Source: Symsagittifera roscoffensis
Lineage: Eukaryota > Xenacoelomorpha > Acoela > Convolutidae
Length of the DNA: 64,000 bases
Assembly: GCF_963678635.1 (NCBI RefSeq)
Contig: NC_087063.1
Location: 14,389,006 to 14,453,005 of the forward strand
Direction of reading: 5' to 3'
The position numbers and the translations under genes are program-made. Below are positions 42,092-53,976 of this stretch, one piece after another. The notes under the pieces were generated by a model. It made no database searches and was not told where the DNA came from. It was given only the letters and a program-made list of their open reading frames with translations. The stretch's first letter is position 1, and each line of letters begins with the position of its first letter.

Positions 42092-42499
42092 TGAGTTAGG
42101 TTTGGAGGTCTATCTCATAGAGTAATTTCGGATAGGGTACACCGTCTGCTCGTCACGCTATCTTATTTTCGGCCGGATAGATTCGTGCAACTTCTTAGTC
42201 TAATACCGATCCTAATCTTACTCTTATATCTACTAGTCTCAGGTTGTTTAACTAGTCTCTGCTAGGCTCAATAGATCCAGAGTATACTGGTTTATGGTGG
42301 CTGCTGAAAATCTCGAGGAGAGGCAACTAATTTCTAAGTTAAATTCAAATCTCTCTGGTGCTGAAATTACAAGTAATTTCAGCACTTACAAATAGGTGGG
42401 TTGTTAGTTGGATGGATTGTGATTGGTTAAAATTAAATATTTTACAGTGGTAAAAAATCTAATTTATAAATAATAAAATGTAGTTTAGATCAGGTTCCA
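42092..42499 (-). repeat. 5' LTR of the non-autonomous element
   Basis: 408 bp, ~96-97% identical by eye to the 3' LTR. Followed on the plus strand by the target duplication AATG. Confidence 0.92.
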
Positions 42500-45480
42500 A
42501 ATGGCACTGTATTAAGAAAAAACAGGCAATATTTATATCACAAGATTGGTAATTTTAAAAAAAAACTTTCCAAGCAATCTTGTCGAAGCTAAGTTTGTTA
42601 CACGATTCATCTCGTTGTGTGTGTGCCGTTCTGTGTGGGCGTCCTGAGTATTCTTAAAGCTTTTTAGAGTTACATTGAAGCTAATATTTGTCAAACGATG
42701 CAACCCGTTTACCACTATTTGTGCAAAAACATTGTCGACACATTTGATTTTTATCAATTTAACTTGGCAACTCTATTTGATCTGAGATCGATTTCGTTGT
42801 TGTAACAAAAAGAAGCTTTAAACGCTATAAAAATTCACCTAACAATTGTCTTTACAGTCGAGTCATTTTGTCACTCTTCGCTTATAATTCCATGTTTTTA
42901 CCACAAGGTATTGGTGGACACCAAGCAGTATAGCATTAAAACCAAAACAATTTTAAAATGGGTATTGAAAAAAAAACTTATTCCCGGACTATGTGAAGCA
43001 TTTGCGAGGTTCCATTTCAAAAACTAGAAAACTTTTAGCAATTTTGACAATTTGTGTCAATGTAAGGCTTCCAGTTTGAGCTCTTCGCAACAATAACATC
43101 GAAAATTCTAATGAAATCAACTGTTTCAAGTGCAAAACGGATAACAACTTTCATCATGTCATCACAGTATCCTATCAATGACGTAATCAGCAATAAATAT
43201 AAAAAAATTTTGTCAAAGCTGAGCTTTCGAAGTTAGGTTAACAGCATATGATGAGCAATGGACCCAAAAAGTTTTTTTTCTAATCGGAATAGTAAAAGTC
43301 CACTTCGTTCAGAAAAGTTTAGAGACTAACACTGATGACACGTTAAATGCTGCTCTGAGTAAAAATTGGAGTTAACAAATGTCAATTATTGAAAAACGCA
43401 TCAATAATAGCACTAGACTGAGCATGTTTGCCCACTTTGAACACTGATTTCCGCACTCAATCGTTGTTTTTTTTCGCCTGTGCGACTTTTTATGTCTCTT
43501 GAGCCTTACGAATTTCTGAAAGAATAGGGAGTTTTTATACACTATATACGACAATTTATCTATGAAAGTTAGTGGTCTTCAGAGACTTCTGAAAAAATAG
43601 AGACCAATTAGAGACTAGCCTCTAAAATAGAGACCAAGTGGGCAGCCTGGTGAAAAGAAACACATTGGATATCAAGATAAGACAGCAATTGAATAATGGT
43701 AAGACATTTCAAAAATAATTTTTCAAAAAGTTCATAGTTTCATGAATAAAGCAAAAACTTTCGTAAATCCTAAACTGCATGAATGCACGCTAATTCCGAG
43801 CATTAGCGTAAATTCACGCAGTTCAGGGTTTATCAAAACTTTTACTTCAGTGTTAAATTACCTATAAAAGTTGTTCTAGGTTTCTGAAGTTCAATGTTTA
43901 CGAAATTTTTGTGCTTAAGGGTACATAAAGTTAATGATCAAAGAAATAAGGGATCATTAATTGGTGGTTTCATACGTTATTAGCTAAATTTGACTTATGA
44001 AGAAAATATCTCATCCACTTTGCAAAAAGTTGCGTCATCGCAACTAGATAACAAACTTTGAATATCAAATAAATAGCGTATCAAATAACGTAATAAATAT
44101 CAAATAAAAAAGCAAAAATAACGTCCTTTTCGAAAGTTACTCTTCAAGTGACTGGACGGTGACTTAAACATCTGTACTGGACAGTATGGAAAATAGCCTT
44201 TATAGCAAAATTGTATGCTGAAAAAAGTAAATATCAGTTATCTACTGGAATTGATTGAAAAATTCGTTGAACAAGATACAGAATTCAAGTACGTCCGCTC
44301 AAACAATCAAGTTTTAGGGTGGGCATCTGACCGTTTGACTACAAAAACAGTTTTGTTAGTTTGCTGTGAGAGGTATGACTAAAAGGGTTTCTTGCAAACA
44401 TTTTGAAGATGGAACAATAAAAAATTGTTTCTGCTAAAACCACTAAATGTTTAAATTAATCAAATGTTTTGGCATTTTTTCTTTAATTTCATTTTTTCTT
44501 TAATTGCATCTGGTTTCTTGGAAGCGTTGGATTCTAAAATCAGAAACTATTTAAAAAGAAATTGGTTAAAACTAGTTTAAAATAAACTAGATAAGCAAGA
44601 TATCAATTACCAGAACAAAAATCAGATCCTTGAAACTCAGTCGCCCTGAACTTCGATGAGCAATAACCAACTGTAACTGATTTTGTTTTGACCGCCGGCA
44701 CAAAAACCGTTGGAAATAGGTTATGATGGATTAAAGATCAATTATAGTGCATACGAAAAATCAATGATTTTTTTAAACACAGATCAAAAATGACGTTTTG
44801 AACACTTTGAAACAATTGATCAAAATATTAGGTTTTTTTTCGGCGCGTTACTCGGCCCTCAAATTTTCTTCAGAAATTTTTTGAAAATGTCCCGCCAAAA
44901 ATGGATATTATAGCAAAATGGGACTCTTTGGAAAAGTTTGGCCACCAGAATTGAAGGGTAAGGGGGCTGTCTCATCACAAAATTAGAGTGCACTTCAAAT
45001 ACTAAGAATTAAATCTATTTTTGAGAAATTCAAAATTTGATGGAAAAATGAAAAAAAAACATTGCAACTTTTTAAAAATATTAAAAAGGACTATGCACTA
45101 AGGACTATGCATTTCAGATGCTATAAAACGCTTCAAAATAGGCCAGTTAAAACATTGAAAAGTGTCTGAATGAAAATAAAAACACCAAGTCGGAACACCA
45201 ACAAAATTAAGCATGAACAAACTTTCGGCTTTATAATAAAAAACACGACTAAAAATTGTGCGACCTAACTCTTTGAAACTCAATTTTATCGTAGAGACTT
45301 CGCCTTAAATATCTAAATCATCGAAAATTTAATTATCGGAATATCCTTTCAATTTACAGTATGATTACAGATAATTTTCTATTCACATATGAACATTTGA
45401 TACATTTAGCTTACGATCCATACTTCTAACTCGACATAAATAATTTGATAGATTGACATTCACTAGGGTGTAGCAGAAAA
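42500..45480. other. Intergenic AT-rich DNA, no gene recognised
   Basis: No exon-like islands with splice signals found. A 42-bp imperfect inverted repeat (43,753-43,794 with 43,802-43,844, 7-nt loop, core ACGCTAAT/ATTAGCGT) is the only clear structure. Confidence 0.5.
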
Positions 45481-45581
45481 CTAGTAGTCGTCTAACTCGT
45501 TCTCCTCTAGGTTGGTGGCCCACTCCACGAGTTCGTTCGCCTCTCGGTCAATCGTGTTCTCTCGGTGCGTCGAAAGCGGAG
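45481..45581 (-). CDS. Small conserved-looking protein, terminal exon
   Basis: Minus-strand exon after acceptor AATATTTTAG. It starts with two bases of a split Thr codon and encodes PLSTHRENTIDREANELVEW, ATNLEENELDDY and TAG (45,483-45,481). Acidic, helical, with a Trp, ending in DDY. It joins in phase to 50,215-50,326, giving a 70-residue protein with a Lys-rich first half and an acidic second half. I do not recognise the family. Short acidic C-termini of this 'ELVEW..NL' style occur in some ciliary and cytoskeletal proteins, but that is only a resemblance. The ORF on the opposite strand here is its shadow. Confidence 0.6.
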
Positions 45582-45833
45582 CTAAAATATTCAAGATTTA
45601 TTCTGTTTACGAATCATTACGATCAGTGGCGGTTGTAGCTTTATCTGAAAATTTTGACTTGTTTGATCGACCAAATTACTTTTTTCTCTACTAAAACACC
45701 ATAGTAGAGATCCTATTTTGACAATAATTTTTGGGTACACAGGTCAAAAAAGCCGTTTTTGGAAGTTTGTTGGAAAGTTCTGATCAAAAAACTGCATTTA
45801 CTGGCGCGTTTCATCTTAAAATAAATAGATCGG

Positions 45834-46120
45834 AACGGTGGGTGAAGTGGTTACGTCTCCGCCTCTCAATCAAAAGGTCGGATGTTCGAGGCCCACCATG
45901 ATCCGTGCTCGTTGCTTGAGCGTGAAGCAACATTACCCAGCCCAGAAAAAAATAACCAAAAAAAATTGCATGAAGTTCTTAAACAAGGGCACAACAGCGG
46001 TTCGCCTTAATGAGCAGTACAGCTCTTGTTTTGGTCCTTTCCCCCGTGGATAAATGGTCTTAATCTTAGATATTGGCGCCTTTAGAAAAATTTCAGGGTC
46101 GGTCCGGCCGAACACGAATG
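45834..46120 (+). repeat. SINE-like element, family A
   Basis: The tRNA-like head reads GGTGGGTGAAGTGGTTACG (A-box-like), then GGATGTTCGAGGCCCACC (B-box-like). The first and last seven bases (GGTGGGT, GCCCACC) can pair as an acceptor stem. The body continues GATCCGTGCTCG, TTGCTTGAG, then a tail with CCCCCGTGGATAAATGG. A related reverse copy lies at 13,376-13,560. Confidence 0.6.
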
Positions 46121-46389
46121 TCGTAAAATAGTCAGTAAATTAGAGGGCCAAAAATGAACAAGAGCTTTATCGGAAAAGCCACAATAAGCTTGTTATAATT
46201 AAATGATCATGATCGAAACGTATCTCACGGAAATTGAATCAAGGCTTTCCGGTAGGACCCACTGTACGACCGTTGCATTCCATTCAGTCGAAAATGCAAT
46301 GAAATAATACATGGCCCCAAAGATTCTCTCCTTTATACTGTGTAATAGCGGGGGACACTAAGACACGATATTATCAAAATCCCAAAAAT

Positions 46390-48590
46390 GTTAGGTTAGT
46401 TGTCAGATGAAAGCATTACGCAACTTGCCCGTAGTTGTTCTGCTCTTTTCGGCTCTTATCTTGCGTTTCTAGCTCAGCAAATCGTGGGCAAAATAAGTTA
46501 ATTATTCTTCAATATCGGAGTAAATAAAATCAATTTACGAAGCCCTTAATGAGCTAACTACTATCAACAACGTCTATAACGAAACCCGCATTTCGTTCCA
46601 TTCTTCGATTGACCAAACCCCAAACTCATCAAATCCAGTAGCGCAAACTTGCTCATGCAATTAACTCAAACCTGTATTAACTCTGGTTCAAATCAACTAA
46701 ACAATATTAGACACAACTAGCTTCGCTTCAAGCAATAGCGTCCTCACTGCATCAGCTACCTCAATCGTCCTCTCTAATGCTTAGCAACTATCTAGTCGCA
46801 TACTGATAATTGTTCTCTAGCTGATGATTTGAACCAAACGTTCGCTCTCTTAGCGTAATTGTTCTGCCTCTAGGTGGCTCTCTGCTACCCTCTAGATTTT
46901 TCTCTTTATTTATTCTTAGTTTTGGTTAAAGTTACGTCATTCCCTATCGGTCCTGGGATTTGCTTAATTCACTCCTCTGCGAATGTTTTATAACTACATT
47001 TCTCCCCTATTAACACTGACAATTGCCACTTTGGGTTCCTGACATCAATTTTGTTACGCTTATTAGATACCTGGTATGCGGTAGCTGCTACAATTCAACC
47101 CAAGCAAACAAATGTCAAACGATCCTAATCACCTAATTCCTGACTTCTCTAGCCCTCGAGTTCAATTCAACCACAAAATCATATTATGTTTACTCAGTGA
47201 GCTTCTTAGTCAATATTTTGATTGTCCCGTTAACTTTCCAACATGCCGAGGGTAGATAAAGACCCTTTTAATGGGTGGCTAATTCATTTCAAGCCTCTGA
47301 AGTTTCCATCAATAACTTATTCCAATCCCGACCTTCTAGCTATCAGGGAAACGTAGCTCGTCCATTAGGGGTCAGTCAAACTAAGCCAAAAAAGACTACT
47401 CCGGGGAGCATAGTGAATTTCCCGTCTATTTATATTGTTTAAGCGACTTAATTCCCATGCCTATTATTGGCAGTTTCCTCTGGGACTACTTTTCTTTGGT
47501 CTAGTTGAAAATCTATTTATAACTTATTCACGAAGCTAAGAAGAACGCAATTTTTACCAAGTCCACTTTAAAAACCCACCACTGCAACACTTTAGAAGAA
47601 CAAGGTATTGTTTTGAGCCCCAAGACTTCTACTGCAGACCCTACAGTTGCCTTTCATCCACCTTACTTCCTACTACTCAATGATCAGATTCCATTCCCAG
47701 TTATTATTTGTAAGAGATAGATCACTTTTCGGTTTTAATTTTAGGGTTTTCTATGCAATTTGGGGTCATGACGCCTAAGGGTCAACTTAAAGGGTCAACA
47801 TTGGTCAACTTCCTCGGCCAGTTTTAGGCTCCCATGATCCCATGAGAATCCTACTCAACAAGTTTCATCACTATCCGATTAATACTTCCCAGATTATCTC
47901 ATTTCGAAGGTCCACTATGACTTTTTCCAGGGAAGGACTATTAACATCAAAAGGAGTCGCGGAAGGGATTGTACTCACAGGGGGTCTTTTTTCGGAACTC
48001 AAAATTTTGCATAAATGGCCTACTTACAGTCTAAGAAAGTGTTTTTTTCAAGTGCTAATAGCTTCCCGTCCAACCGCTGAATTGGGTTCAAACTTTATTA
48101 CCTGATGTCCCTTGTCACTACCTACCATTTTTTCCAAGTTTCAGCTTTCTGCGTTCCTTGGAGGCCAAATGACGATTTCCAGATTTAATTGAAATGTTTG
48201 TTTAATAAGGGCATAAAACCGGAAGGAAGAGCCTAGGTGGTCTGAAATTCTAAGCTTAAGCTTTCCTCAACTAGGTCTATAGCATACCAAATTTTGATCC
48301 CATTCTAATCGCTAGTTACCGAAATCTGATAGGGCTATTCACACCCGGGAACCGTTATCACCTGGGCCAGGGAGGTCCGAGGGCTCATACCCGGGTCAAA
48401 TCATCACTAGTTACGCCCCTCTTAGTTCCATTACATTAAAACCAGTGATGCCCAATCTGGCCACCAATTTTGTTCCACCCTTATTTTCTGTTATAAGAGA
48501 GACTAATTCTTCCAACCTTCGAATTATTTCGAGCTCTAGTATTTGTTTGCTGTATTACTCAACTTATTGTTTAATCAAAATTAGGCTTAG
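46390..48590 (+). repeat. Repeat D, copy 2 (uninterrupted)
   Basis: About 2.2 kb, co-linear with 23,600-25,122 plus 34,792-35,340. Divergence is high (short matching blocks separated by mismatched stretches). No long ORF, pyrimidine-rich on the plus strand. Its class is unknown. Confidence 0.6.
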
Positions 48591-50214
48591 GTTAATATGG
48601 CACGTAATGCAGTAGAAGCGGCAATTCTTCAATTTCAACCATCTATGGGAAAGAAACTCCAGAAAACATCAAAAACAAATGATCTTTTCCCCCGCTACTT
48701 CAAACCCAAATCACTAAAGGTAATTCTCCACATTCATCAACCGACGCGAGTAGTCAGGACATTTGATCAAGTCATTTGGTTCAGCGGTTAGCAAAAAAAA
48801 GGTAACAAACGATTCGACTTACACATATACACGAGAAGTTCAAAGCATAGGTTAAAATGAAATTAAAAAATATACAAAGCCAACGCCGGAACATAGCCAA
48901 GCAGCTGCATTGGAAAACAACTATTTTCGTAATTTGGCAATATGAAAATTATAGGAACAACTGGCACTACACAGACGTGAATCTGAACTTTGCAAACACA
49001 AGCAAAAAACGGCAAAAAGTAGCTCTAAAAGGACAAAAAGTCAAATGAGAAAAGGAAAGACAAAAAACCTTGAAAAAATTTTTTGCTATGTCAATGAGAC
49101 GAACTCAAACCACTAACATGCATATTATGAGTCGCACGTCCTCGCAACTGCATCACAATTGCAGGAAAATCAGAATACACTAGCCACCAATAAAGCCGAT
49201 AGGACATATGTTATTAAGTTGCCAATGATAAGCATAAAAAGAGCCAACTAATGAGCATTTTTATTTGGGAGTTGCGTTCAAAAAAAGTGAATTCATCATT
49301 AAACAAGAAATTTAAAAAGTTTCTGCTTGAGTTAGACATTCCTACATAATTTTCGAATTTTACATGAAAACTTTCATTATATAAAAGATATTCGAATTTC
49401 AAGAACTTTGTTCAACTAACAGAACTTAAGACAACTGGATCATTAGGGAAATTATTGATACCGCTGAAAGTTTGAAAACTGAAGACCACGTTTGGAAGTT
49501 AAAGTCAGGCTTTATTTTGCAGCCATCTCCATATTATTGGAGTGCGTAACTTACGCGAACATAAAAATAAATCAATATTTGAACCGCCAAAATATAGATC
49601 TGAGCTTGAACAAAATTTTTGACTTTTTGTTGAGAAAAAATCTAAATTAAAGAATATTACCTTCTTTCATAGCATTGAATAAATAAATTTTCATTTTTAA
49701 AGAATTGGAACCCTTGCAAAGAGACAATTTATCAATAATTCTTCGGACTGGTATAATCTTGAATTCAATTTTTCTCCTAAAACCAAAATCCAGCCCTTTC
49801 TCGGCTAATATAAACTTTGTTGCCTGAAATTATTTTCACCGTTTCTCTGAGAGTTTTGATTATTCAACTCTAATTCGTTCAAATTGATTTTCTGAGTATT
49901 TTAATCAAAGAGGATTGCCCCAAAAATTTCCTTTCTTCCCATTAACTGCGACTAAATCGTGAACCGATAACTCGTACCAAGCGACAATTCGTAACAGGAG
50001 ACAATTCCAAAAAGCGAAAATTGGTAACACTTTAAGTGGCAAACACTTATTTAAGCGCACTATTCCTCTCGTGCCCAAGGTAAGCGCAGAACAGCGAAGC
50101 GGAGCAAGCGTATTCTACTTGCCAATGCCTTATTACGAATTTTCGCTTGTTTTAAATTGTTGCCGTTACGAATTGTCACTCTACCCTTCTAAACATAGAA
50201 GTCTATCTACTCAC

Positions 50215-50326
50215 TGTTGAGGGTGCGTTGTTTGAGGTATACTTTCTTCATCATCTCCACCTTCTCCATCTTGCTGTTCTTCTTCGCAGGTGGCTTCACA
50301 TTCTGCTTCCCAAACCGACCGTACAT
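50215..50326 (-). CDS. Small conserved-looking protein, first coding exon
   Basis: ATG at 50,326-50,324 (minus) opens MYGRFGKQNVKPPAKKNS, then KMEKVEMMKKVYLKQRTLN. Donor ACA|GTGAGTAG at 50,214, phase 1, matching the two-base start of the exon at 45,581. An acceptor (TTTTGTTTAG, 50,341-50,340) lies 13 bases before the ATG, so a 5' UTR exon probably exists upstream and the exon runs to 50,339. Basic and Lys-rich. A different frame is also open here (acidic), but only this one has an ATG and joins in phase. Confidence 0.6.
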
Positions 50327-50339
50327 TATGGCAGTGTGG

Positions 50340-52599
50340 CTAAACAAAAGAAGGCTAAACATAGGATATATAATAGGAATTAAATAGAAACAAAATCCGA
50401 TTATATATCAAACTCGTTGTCATACAAAAGCGCCATGTTTGGTACAAAATAAACATATTCGTTTTTCTCCGGTTCACAGAATTAACCAGCCAGAGGCCTA
50501 GCCCGAAGGTTAATTATTTAAGGCGATTGAGTTATTTGAGTTAATTGTGTGAAGTTCATTCGCTTTTGACATCAAAAAAAACACAGAGGTGAAGCGGAGC
50601 TTCACAACACGGGCAATGCAAAAAAACATATTGCGCAACAAAATAGTGAATGAAAAAAAGGCAGAAGCCAAAAAATTATCTTGAAAAAAAATCCTTGAAA
50701 AAGTAACTTGACAAAAATCGAAAAAATACAGCTTCAAAAACTTCATATTTATAGGATGAAGTTCATAAACAGCCCTTAAAAAGGAAAAGAGTTACCAAGC
50801 GGCAACAAAGGCAACAAACCTTGGGTAGAAAACAACTTTTATGATAAAAATTTTCATAAAATTTAAAAAAACTTTAACGACCCATCCAAACTGAAACACA
50901 TAATCACAAACAGATATTTTTAACCTCGAAATTACGCAAAACAAGTCGACTAAGTCGATGTACCATAAATGAAACTGTTTGAATATTTGAAGAAAAAAAA
51001 ACACGAAAAAAAATTAAAAAACTCAATATCAGACACGGTAAATTTACACATATAGGAAGTTTCAGTTATAGTAAAAACTCTATAAATTGGAAAAAAAAAC
51101 CAATGCTTTAGAAAGTAGAAAAAAACTTTAAGATAAAGAATGGCGTTTGAAAAACGGAAAAGGAACAAAGAGAAACTAGGTCGAAAACCGCGAACCCAAA
51201 AAAAATTGAGAATCTTTTTTGAAAAGATAAATACAACCTGAAACTTGAAAAGAAAATTACAACCCGAAATTACAAGCTTTAAATCATAATTACAACCTGA
51301 AACCAGAAAATCTTCTAGAAGTGAAGATCTTTTAGAAGAGGAGATCGTCTAAAAGTGCGGACAAAGTTGTTTACGGAAAAAAAGTCTAGTACCCGTTTGC
51401 AAAACCCTTGCTTATTGCAAGGCTAAAAACACATCCAACATACAGAAAAAAAGAATCAATGAACGCGAGTAGAAAAAAATTGACTTAATTCTTTTTAAAA
51501 ATTAAAGTAAAATATATGGCTTCAAAGAATTTTAAGAACAATTTATGATTGACACTTTTTTTGCTTACATTAACTCATGTTGCATCAAAAGTTTGTTTTA
51601 TTCCGCTGGAAAATTCCACTTTCGAAACTAGAAGTTGATCCCATTTTTTGTAAAATTTTTAACTTTGCTGTTCGATAACGGAGTTTGCCTAATCAACATT
51701 GAGCGTAAGCAAACTTTAAGACATTTCCTGAAAAAACCATTACGACTGACTTATATAAGAGTCTAAAAATTTTTGAAAGGAGAGCATGAAAACACAAAGA
51801 TCATTAGACTACATGATTGTGAGCACTCTATTTTCCCGTCTACTTCATCAAGGGGGAACCGTAAGCTAGGTTAGATTTTTCTCAGTTTTGATAACCCCAA
51901 AGAAATCTTGTGGAGGTTCAAGTGTGGTATCATATAAAAAAAGCCCTTTCGGCCATCCAGAAAAACTAGACTGAATTCAGAATACTTGATCTTTTCCGTT
52001 TTTCAGACTAAAAGGAAAAAAATTCATTAATTTAGTTTTTTTCTTGGAGTTGTTGCAACTATTACTCTAATTCAATCAACATTTGCTGTTAAAAAAAACA
52101 GCAGAAAATGGGGCGAATACTGTAGTACTGTAAAAATATAATTGGAAAAAAAAGTGTAATAAAAGTGAACAAGACTGCTCGTATCAGGGCGAAGCCCTGA
52201 ATGTTCCAACTGCATTTTAAGGTGTATGAAGTAGAGTACGCTTTTGGAAAATGGGTGACATTAAAAAAAATGAAAAAATTTTAAATGTTTTTTTTTATTT
52301 CATTCGAAAATAATGACCCACACGCTATATAAAAGTACACAACGATACCTTTCGAATGATATTAAAAAATACCGTCAAAACTTTTTAAATTAAAAAGTCG
52401 AAATTTGTCTGGAGAAAAAAAAACACCCCGAGCGCAAATATTCCGTCTTTTTTTCAGAAATAGTCGGATCAATAATCATTGATGGAATTGTTGGAAAGCT
52501 GTGTTAGAACATATTGAATAGGAGCTGTGATATGAATTGTAACAGGCATACAATTTTTAGACATTTGACTCAAAGTCACCTCCACGAAAAATCTGGTAT
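50340..52599. other. Intergenic AT-rich DNA with repeat scraps
   Basis: A SINE family B fragment lies near 50,575-50,650 ('cacagaggtgaagcggagc'). A family C repeat is at 51,364-51,430, a family E core at 51,919-51,960, and a short GC hairpin CAGGGCGAAGCCCTG near 52,186. No gene found. Confidence 0.5.
51364..51430 (+). repeat. Family C repeat, copy 1
   Basis: It shares 'gtctagtacccg', 'acccttgcttat' and 'gcaaggctaaaa' with 53,544-53,610. The core CCTTGCTTATTGCAAGG is an imperfect palindrome. Confidence 0.65.
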
Positions 52600-52691
52600 T
52601 TAAAACACGTACTGTTCAAGTTGTTTTTGCAGATGTTCTTTCATTTCCTCCTCGGTGAACAATGAATTAGACTCGTATTCCTGCATCTGGG
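52600..52691 (-). CDS. Unidentified gene, terminal exon
   Basis: Acceptor CTCTTTTTCAG (ending 52,692); two bases, then QMQEYESNSLFTEEEMKEHL, QKQLEQYVF, TAA 52,602-52,600. It matches in phase the exon at 53,893-53,976. The longer open frame continuing upstream to 53,061 is mostly hydrophobic and overlaps a SINE family B scrap at 52,873. The splice acceptor is therefore the better boundary. Acidic/helical C-terminus; family not recognised. Confidence 0.45.
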
Positions 52692-53543
52692 CTGAAAAAG
52701 AGCGAATCTGATTACTCATTGTAATTAGGTCAAAAATGTTGCATAATAAGAGAGAAGTTATAGTGATGCAGGTCAGTGAAGCGAGGTCATGATTATGTGA
52801 ATGTGCGATCGAATAGAAGTCGGGGAAGAATGAAGTGATGTAATAGGATTTTGCTGCCCAGTAAGAAAATAAAAACACAGAGGCGAATTGAATCTCCATT
52901 GCGCACCATTTGCGATATAACACATACAAAGCACTGCAAACTAACCGACAAAAAACCGACATGAAAGTCGCAGATGAAAAATTTTCGAAAAATATCGAAA
53001 AAATTGATCTACCAAAAATTATTCTTATGTCTTCATTTGTCTCGAAAAAAATTCGTTTCAAAAAAATATGCGAATAAGTAACACAAATGATTGTTTAATA
53101 GGCATAAAAAACATACAAAGCAGTAACAAAGCCGACAATTCTGGGGCAGACACACGTTACGTCGAAAAAAAATGTTGAAAACTGAAAAAATAAACCCCTC
53201 AAATCATTATATTTAAAATAACCAATGACTCATAACCACTCAAAAAGAGACTGCTAAGCCGAAATGCTATCAGCTAAAACCTTTTAAACCGAATAAAAAG
53301 AGAGAAAAAGAAAAAGCAAACCAAACCAATTACCTTCTAAATAAACTGAAAAAAAAATTATTTAAAGTCGAATCAAGAGGAAAAACAAAAAAAAACTGAT
53401 ATACTGATTACAATCAACATAAAAAACAAATTTCGAAAAAACGGGAATATAAAATGCAGACTTGCTCAAAATTTGTCTGTTGGCTGACTAAAGCACAGAT
53501 GGAGAGAGATGACAATTATTTTGTTCAGTCATCCTGTGAACAA

Positions 53544-53610
53544 AATAATTTACGGGAAAAACAGTCTAGTACCCGAGTGCAACACCCTTGCTTATCGCAA
53601 GGCTAAAAAA
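53544..53610 (+). repeat. Family C repeat, copy 2
   Basis: Second copy of the 51,364-51,430 repeat with the same palindromic core (CCTTGCTTATCGCAAGG). The preceding ~30 bases also correspond. Confidence 0.65.
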
Positions 53611-53892
53611 ATGATGGAAAGATTTTCCAGCATTTCTAGCCAATACCTTCATTTGAAACAACCTCCGCATCAAAATAATTAAATTTTTAAATAACATATG
53701 CCTTTTGCACAATTTCAGGCAAATCAAAAAAATTTTTATCAGTAATTTTTTTCTTTAACACAATTGAAGTGCATTTGAAAAGAAAACATTTCTTATGAAA
53801 ACTTGCAAGAAAACGTGCAAACATAAATGATTATATAATTTCCAAAAACCATTTTTAGAAAACTTAGTTCAAGGTGATGTGCAGCGACTTAC

Positions 53893-53976
53893 CATGGGGA
53901 CCTGGATAAATTGCAAAAAATTTAACATGACTTAATTCACATTTTAGCATTTGGTACACATCAACGAGGACCGTAA
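53893..53976 (-). CDS. Unidentified gene, internal exon
   Basis: A pyrimidine-rich acceptor (TTTTTGTTATGTTAAAG) and a strong donor CATG|GTAAGTCG. 84 nt: TVLVDVYQMLKCELSH, then VKFFAIYPGPH, entering and leaving in phase 1. With the next exon it reads ...PGPH-A-QMQEYES. A preceding exon should end in phase 1; a weak candidate with donor ATAG|GTAAAC lies near 54,600. I do not recognise the protein. Confidence 0.4.

Larger units (their letters stand above)
36476..42499 (-). mobile_element. Complete LTR element lacking pol and env (non-autonomous derivative)
   Basis: Two 408-bp LTRs (36,476-36,883 and 42,092-42,499) start TGGAACC and end CTAACTCA on the minus strand. The target duplication AATG lies at 36,472-36,475 and 42,500-42,503. 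Inside, on the minus strand: primer-binding site, ~1 kb leader with a 77-codon frame, ORF3, 3' spacer, ORF4, polypurine-like GGATGGG, LTR. No RT, integrase or env can be found. ORF3, spacer, ORF4 and LTR are related to the element at 1-13,282. LTRs differ at about 14 positions by eye (~3-4%), so this is a moderately recent insertion that must have been mobilised by proteins supplied elsewhere. A 1,452-bp tandem duplication enlarges it. Confidence 0.9.
45582..50214 (-). other. 4.6-kb intron filled with repeats
   Basis: It contains the SINE-like family A element (45,834-46,120), repeat D copy 2 (46,390-48,590), an unconvincing plus-strand exon-like stretch at 48,597-48,720, and AT-rich DNA with a SINE family B scrap near 50,085-50,110. 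Confidence 0.5.

Noticed and set aside
45838-45890. Possible tRNA gene on the plus strand
   Set aside because: The acceptor stem pairs, but the T arm is too short and irregular; the downstream body is shared with 13,376-13,560. Treated as SINE family A.
48597-48791. Plus-strand frame starting MARNAVEAAILQFQPS with a donor at AAAG|GTAATT
   Set aside because: Composition is plausible, but no partner exon in phase was found and it abuts the end of repeat D. Not enough support.
52692-53061. Upstream continuation of the 153-codon minus-strand frame (multi-membrane protein)
   Set aside because: It overlaps a SINE family B scrap and has low-complexity hydrophobic composition; a strong splice acceptor at 52,692 better explains the coding end.
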